A stretch of DNA of 8,459 nucleotides from Candidatus Methylomirabilota bacterium (lineage in GTDB: Bacteria; Methylomirabilota; Methylomirabilia; Methylomirabilales; 2-02-FULL-66-22): positions 1 through 8,459 of the forward strand of contig JACQXP010000420.1 of the NCBI GenBank assembly GCA_016208645.1, given 5' to 3'. The notes beneath the pieces are model-generated. The model had not been told where the DNA came from, did no database searches, and was given only the letters and a program-made list of their open reading frames with translations. Positions 6,176 to 8,459 of this stretch are shown here, piece by piece. Position numbers and translations under genes: made by a program. Every line of letters starts with the position of its first letter. Positions within the stretch are counted from its first letter, which is position 1.

Positions 6176-7185
6176 GTCTCCCTCGGGCCAGGGGCCGACG
6201 GCCCCCGGCCTGTTCGCGCCCTGGGATGGGTGCGGTCATAGACCGCCAGCACCGTGTCCAACCCGACGTGGGTGTAGCGTTGCGTCGTGCTCAGGCGCGC
6301 GTGACCCAAAAGCTCCTGGATGGCGCGGAGGTCTGCTCCGGCGTCCAGCAGGTGCGTGGCGAAACTGTGCCGCAGGCCATGGGGTGTGATCTTCTTCCCC
6401 AGGCCGCTGGCGAGCAGGTACCGCAGGACGATCTGGGACACTCCGCGAGCGGTGATGCGACCGCCCCGCCGGTTCAGGAACAGCGCCTCGGCGTCCCGGG
6501 GGCCACTCGCGCTCCGAGGGCACAGGACGCCGCGCACTTCGAGATAGGCGCGCAGTGCCTCCCGGGCCTTCTGGCCGGTCGGGACGATCCGCTCCTTCCG
6601 GCCCTTGCCCCGCACCCGAGTGAGCCCCTCCTGGAGATCCACATCGGGCAGGTTCAGCCCCACCAGTTCCCCGATCCGAAGGCCCGAGCCATAGAAGACC
6701 TCCAGGATTGCCCGGTCGCGGCCACGGAGCGCCTCGGCGCCGTTCCCCGCCCTCGCAGGATTCGCGGCAGCCCTGCCTGCCGGGGTGGCGCAGGCAGGCG
6801 GACTGGCCGGCGCCGCGAGCAACTGGAACACCTCGTCCACCGACAGGTGCGGCGTCGTCCGGGCCGGGAGGCGCGGGCCCTGGACCAGCTTCGCGGGATT
6901 GGCGCCCAGGCGCCCCTGGCGGCAGAGAAACCGGAAGAACGAGCGGAGGGTGGCCAGCTTCCTCGCCACGCTGGCCTTCGCCAATCGCGCCCCGTGCAGC
7001 CGCGCCAGGAATCCCCGGATGGCCAGGTGATCCACCGCAGCGGGTCCCGGCAGGTTCCCACCACGCCGCTCCTGGAGATAGTCCCGGAACTGCTCCAGGT
7101 CCACCCGGTAGTTCCGCAGGGTGTGGGGCGACGCGTCGCGTTCCGCCTTGAGGTAGATCAGAAATTCCTCGATGGCTGACTGCAT
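6172..7185 (-). CDS. xerC: Tyrosine recombinase XerC
   Basis: Site-specific recombinase of 337 residues, expected to resolve chromosome dimers at dif, normally together with XerD. The N-terminal SAM-like core-binding domain (about 1-105) has the typical SPHTLRNYRVDLEQF pattern. The catalytic domain shows Arg170 (YGSGLRIGEL), Lys194 (RGKGRKER), His269 and Arg272 (HGLRHSFATHLL), His295 (LGHARLSTTQRYTHV) and the nucleophile Tyr304, so all catalytic residues are present. It is longer than the usual roughly 300 residues. Part of the excess is an Ala/Pro/Gly-rich insertion at about 127-152, in the linker before the catalytic domain, encoded around a GC palindrome; the C-terminal tail is also long. 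ATG at 7185 is preceded by GGGGGAG at short spacing; the open frame extends to GTG at 7251 but that part only translates leader hairpins. Stop overlaps hslV. Confidence 0.95.
   Translation of the reverse strand: MQSAIEEFLIYLKAERDASPHTLRNYRVDLEQFRDYLQERRGGNLPGPAAVDHLAIRGFLARLHGARLAKASVARKLATLRSFFRFLCRQGRLGANPAKLVQGPRLPARTTPHLSVDEVFQLLAAPASPPACATPAGRAAANPARAGNGAEALRGRDRAILEVFYGSGLRIGELVGLNLPDVDLQEGLTRVRGKGRKERIVPTGQKAREALRAYLEVRGVLCPRSASGPRDAEALFLNRRGGRITARGVSQIVLRYLLASGLGKKITPHGLRHSFATHLLDAGADLRAIQELLGHARLSTTQRYTHVGLDTVLAVYDRTHPRARTGRGPSAPGPRET
6772..6798. repeat. GC palindrome inside xerC
   Basis: CCTGCCTGC (6772-6780) and GCAGGCAGG (6790-6798) form a perfect 9-bp inverted repeat with a 9-nt loop, lying in frame within the low-complexity linker of XerC. 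It looks like an interspersed palindromic element (REP- or RPE-like) that has become coding. Only one copy is in the window, so its dispersal cannot be judged here. Confidence 0.55.
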
Positions 7186-7219
7186 GGCTCCCCCAAAAAG
7201 GCGAAACGGCCAGCCGCCA

Positions 7220-7249
7220 CCCCGCCCCAGGCGGGGCCGGCAACCGGCC
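7220..7249 (-). other. Tandem GC hairpins in the xerC leader
   Basis: On the minus strand two perfect hairpins follow each other, sharing two bases: GGCCGG-TTG-CCGGCC (7249-7235) and CCCCGCC-TGG-GGCGGGG (7236-7220). Twenty-four nucleotides further on comes TTTTT (7199-7195), then the GGGGGAG ribosome binding site of xerC. The structures lie in the untranslated leader predicted from the promoter at 7261-7289. They might slow polymerase, stabilise the message or limit access to the ribosome binding site. The T-run is too far from either stem for a standard terminator. Confidence 0.5.
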
Positions 7250-7260
7250 ACCTCGCGCGA

Positions 7261-7289
7261 AATCTACGCCGGATGGTCCGAAAGATCAA
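7261..7289 (-). promoter_or_regulatory. Candidate sigma70 promoter for xerC-hslV
   Basis: Minus-strand TTGATC (7289-7284) and TAGATT (7266-7261) are separated by exactly 17 nt, each matching 4 of 6 consensus positions. The promoter begins right after the terminator of the toxin-antitoxin cassette, which is where xerC would need one. Expected transcription start is near 7253, giving a leader of about 68 nt that contains the GC hairpins. Confidence 0.5.
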
Positions 7290-7292
7290 GGG

Positions 7293-7317
7293 AAAAGGCC
7301 ACCTCCCCTGGTGGCCT
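7293..7317 (-). terminator. Intrinsic terminator behind the BrnT/antitoxin cassette
   Basis: On the minus strand AGGCCACC (7317-7310), a 6-nt loop AGGGGA and GGTGGCCT (7303-7296) form a perfect 8-bp GC-rich stem, running into TTTTCCC (first T within the stem). It lies 138 bp after the antitoxin stop and just before the candidate xerC promoter. The T-run is short, so termination may be partial. I see no gene in the stretch 7318-7454 between it and the antitoxin; a 79-codon open frame there has no recognisable features. Confidence 0.65.
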
Positions 7318-7454
7318 CATCCTACCCGAGGCGGAATGTGACGCCGAGAGAGAGCGTTCCGGAGGGTGAATGAACGCAAGACCAGACCACAGGCGAGACA
7401 AAGCCGAGGAAATTGGCTGAGGGCGAAAAAGGCCTCGGATCCCGGTTCCTCTGC

Positions 7455-7748
7455 TCATGCCCGGTGAAGCCGTAGTGCCTTGGAGATGCCCTCCGCCAAC
7501 CACTGCCGGATAAGGGTTTGATACGGGATGGATTTCATGGTTGCGATCTTTCGAAGAGCCTGGATCTGGGCCGGATCGAGCTTGATCGACACGTTCTGCA
7601 GGCGGCGCGTCCGTTTTCCCCGCAGGATCTGCTGTCGCAGTTCCTCACTCAATGCAAATTCCACGGGGCGCTCGTCAACCTCCCCGAGGACTCCATGACG
7701 GTCGTAATATTCCGCCGGGTCTTCTAGCTTGCGCACCCGTGCTCTCAT
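7455..7748 (-). CDS. CopG-type antitoxin of a BrnT toxin
   Basis: Protein of 97 residues resembling the CopG-like antitoxin family that pairs with BrnT toxins. The C-terminal half looks like a ribbon-helix-helix fold: a strand NVSIKL (52-57), a first helix near 58-71, and the well-conserved IPYQTLIRQWLAEGI (74-88). The N-terminal 45 residues are charged and presumably wrap the toxin (inference from the family). Such antitoxins bind and neutralise the toxin and repress their own promoter. ATG at 7748 lies 3 nt after the toxin stop with GGGGTGA just upstream, so the pair is translationally coupled in the toxin-first order usual for brnTA. It is not the DUF4415 type typical of the Brucella BrnA, so I give no gene symbol. 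Confidence 0.8.
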   Translation of the reverse strand: MRARVRKLEDPAEYYDRHGVLGEVDERPVEFALSEELRQQILRGKRTRRLQNVSIKLDPAQIQALRKIATMKSIPYQTLIRQWLAEGISKALRLHRA

Positions 7749-7751
7749 AAG

Positions 7752-8027
7752 TCACCCCGTTCGATGCCGCTGATAGTATCGGCGTTCGGCCACGCTCATG
7801 TCCCAGCCGGTGATGACTCGGGCCCGCCGACCGCCTTTCATCTCGAACACCAGCACCAAGAGGCGGCCCGCCCGCGACCGGCCGAACACTGCGTAGTGGC
7901 CCCGTTTCGTTCGGCGAAAGAGGGGCGCGACCGCGAATACCTCTTCGGCCTCTTCCGCTTCGATGCCATGGCCGAGGGCCAGGTGCAGGAGATTGCCGTC
8001 ATCCCACTCAAGCGCATCGATCTGCAA
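7752..8027 (-). CDS. brnT: BrnT-family ribonuclease toxin
   Basis: Protein of 91 residues, the usual size of the BrnT (DUF497) family, which are RelE-like endoribonucleases that stop translation when free of antitoxin. Typical features are the opening EWDDGNLLHLALGHGI (7-22, matching the family's W-D-x-x-K/N ... H-G-V/I start), AEEAEEVF (24-31), the central YAVFGRSRAGRLLVLVF strand region (45-61), and the closing RVITGWDMSVAERRYY (70-85, family R-V-I-S/T-A-R-x-M-S-x-x-E-R-R-x-Y). The start is TTG at 8027, fixed by a perfect AGGAGG 6 nt upstream and by the family start; no suitable ATG exists. A TTG start on a good ribosome binding site may limit toxin yield. Followed 3 nt later by the antitoxin. 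Confidence 0.85.
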   Translation of the reverse strand: MQIDALEWDDGNLLHLALGHGIEAEEAEEVFAVAPLFRRTKRGHYAVFGRSRAGRLLVLVFEMKGGRRARVITGWDMSVAERRYYQRHRTG

Positions 8028-8033
8028 CCTCGG

Positions 8034-8039
8034 CCTCCT
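8034..8039 (-). promoter_or_regulatory. Shine-Dalgarno AGGAGG deciding the brnT TTG start
   Basis: Perfect AGGAGG on the minus strand with a 6-nt spacer to TTG at 8027. It is the strongest ribosome binding site seen in the window and is the reason for accepting a non-ATG start. Confidence 0.75.
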
Positions 8040-8048
8040 GGGAGTAAC

Positions 8049-8078
8049 ACTTTACATTACCCAGGCTTCTATCGTCAA
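8049..8078 (-). promoter_or_regulatory. Candidate promoter of the brnT cassette
   Basis: Minus-strand TTGACG (8078-8073), an 18-nt spacer and TAAAGT (8054-8049); 5 of 6 and 4 of 6 consensus matches. It lies in the AT-richer 88-bp gap between trmFO and brnT. A weak dyad GTAA-N9-TTAC (8044-8060) covers the -10 box and could be the operator for autorepression by the ribbon-helix-helix antitoxin; only 4-bp arms, so this is a guess. Confidence 0.5.
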
Positions 8079-8115
8079 TACGTGTTGTGCGAAGGGCGTA
8101 CCGGCGGGGACATTC

Positions 8116-8459
8116 CTACTCAAGGTCTCTCTGCCAGGTGCGGAAGTCGTTCAGGGCGCGCTCGGCCAGGAGGTGGTTGCGCTCGCGGCGGTCCCGGACG
8201 ACCTGGGCGAGGGGAGGCAACAGGCCGAAGTTCGCGTTGATGGGCTGGAAGGTTGCAGGGTCTGCCGCGGTGGGGTAGCGGAGTAGCGCGCGGAGCGGCG
8301 TGGTCGGCGGTAGGCTGCACGGGTCCTGTCCCCGGGTCAGGCGGACGGCGTTGATCCCGGCCAAGAGGCCGGTGGCCGCCGATTCGAGGTGGCCCTCGAC
8401 GCCGGTGAGCTGTCCGGCGAAGAAGACCGCGGCATCCCCGCGGAACTGGAGCGTGTCGC
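8116..8459 (-). CDS. trmFO: TrmFO, tRNA m5U54 methyltransferase (C-terminal part)
   Basis: The last 113 residues of a flavoprotein whose 5' part lies beyond the right edge (complete TrmFO is about 440 residues). TrmFO uses methylenetetrahydrofolate and FADH2 to make 5-methyluridine at position 54 of tRNA. The frame entered from the edge begins DTLQFRGDAAV and runs into FFAGQLTGVEG, HLESAATGLLAGINA and then FQPINANFGLLPPL, all strongly characteristic of the TrmFO/Gid C-terminus, including the FAD-binding segment. No internal start should be used: the TTG at 8364 is a leucine codon in the middle of the conserved region. The stop is TAG at 8116. In many bacteria trmFO directly precedes xerC; here a toxin-antitoxin cassette separates them. 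No terminator is visible between its stop and the brnT promoter. Confidence 0.93.
   Translation of the reverse strand, partial: DTLQFRGDAAVFFAGQLTGVEGHLESAATGLLAGINAVRLTRGQDPCSLPPTTPLRALLRYPTAADPATFQPINANFGLLPPLAQVVRDRRERNHLLAERALNDFRTWQRDLE

Noticed and set aside
7189..7251. Extended XerC start at GTG 7251
   Set aside because: The extra 22 residues only translate the GC hairpins of the leader, and XerC homology begins at the ATG at 7185.
7264..7503. 79-codon minus-strand open frame between the antitoxin and xerC
   Set aside because: It overlaps the antitoxin end, the terminator and the candidate xerC promoter, has low-complexity composition and no family features.
8116..8364. Separate 82-residue gene starting at TTG 8364
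   Set aside because: The frame is open to the right edge and already encodes the conserved TrmFO segment FFAGQLTGVEG upstream of that codon.

Overview
This window is GC-rich bacterial DNA. Every gene I can support lies on the minus strand, so the reading order runs from the right end to the left: trmFO (3' end only), a BrnT-type toxin and its CopG-type antitoxin, xerC, hslV, a DUF6922-like gene and an AbiEii-like nucleotidyltransferase, hslU, a REC-GAF response regulator, argB, argD. The order trmFO-xerC-hslV-hslU is a known conserved housekeeping block in many bacteria (in Bacillus it is followed by codY). Here it continues into arginine biosynthesis. The layout, base composition and heptad-repeat spacers suggest a deep-branching environmental Gram-negative-type lineage, for example NC10/Methylomirabilota, Rokubacteria or Desulfobacterota-like. 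The sequence alone does not decide the taxon.

Right part (about 7200-8459): the end of trmFO (tRNA m5U54 methylation) is followed by a self-contained toxin-antitoxin cassette. It has a sigma70-like promoter, a perfect AGGAGG Shine-Dalgarno sequence before a TTG start, toxin then antitoxin 3 nt apart, and an intrinsic terminator. A new candidate promoter directly follows the terminator and would drive xerC-hslV. The xerC leader can fold into two tandem GC hairpins.

Middle part (about 3310-7185): xerC and hslV overlap by ATGA. XerC has an Ala/Pro-rich linker insertion encoded around a GC palindrome. The two subunits of the HslVU protease, normally adjacent genes, are separated by about 960 bp. 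That space holds a lower-GC two-gene cassette, DUF6922-like plus an MNT/AbiEii-like nucleotidyltransferase, tucked 3 nt behind hslV. hslU has its own good ribosome binding site and possibly its own promoter.

Left part (1-3193): a response regulator with REC, GAF and a coiled-coil tail but no DNA-binding domain is followed 9 nt later by argB, then argD. These are the second and fourth steps of ornithine/arginine synthesis. The spacers here carry period-7 degenerate tandem repeats, each with a different unit.

The main point of interest is that two unrelated toxin-antitoxin-like pairs have entered the same conserved housekeeping block, one with its own transcription signals and one with no visible promoter of its own. 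The second splits the genes of a two-component protease. No CRISPR array, tRNA, rRNA or transposase was seen.
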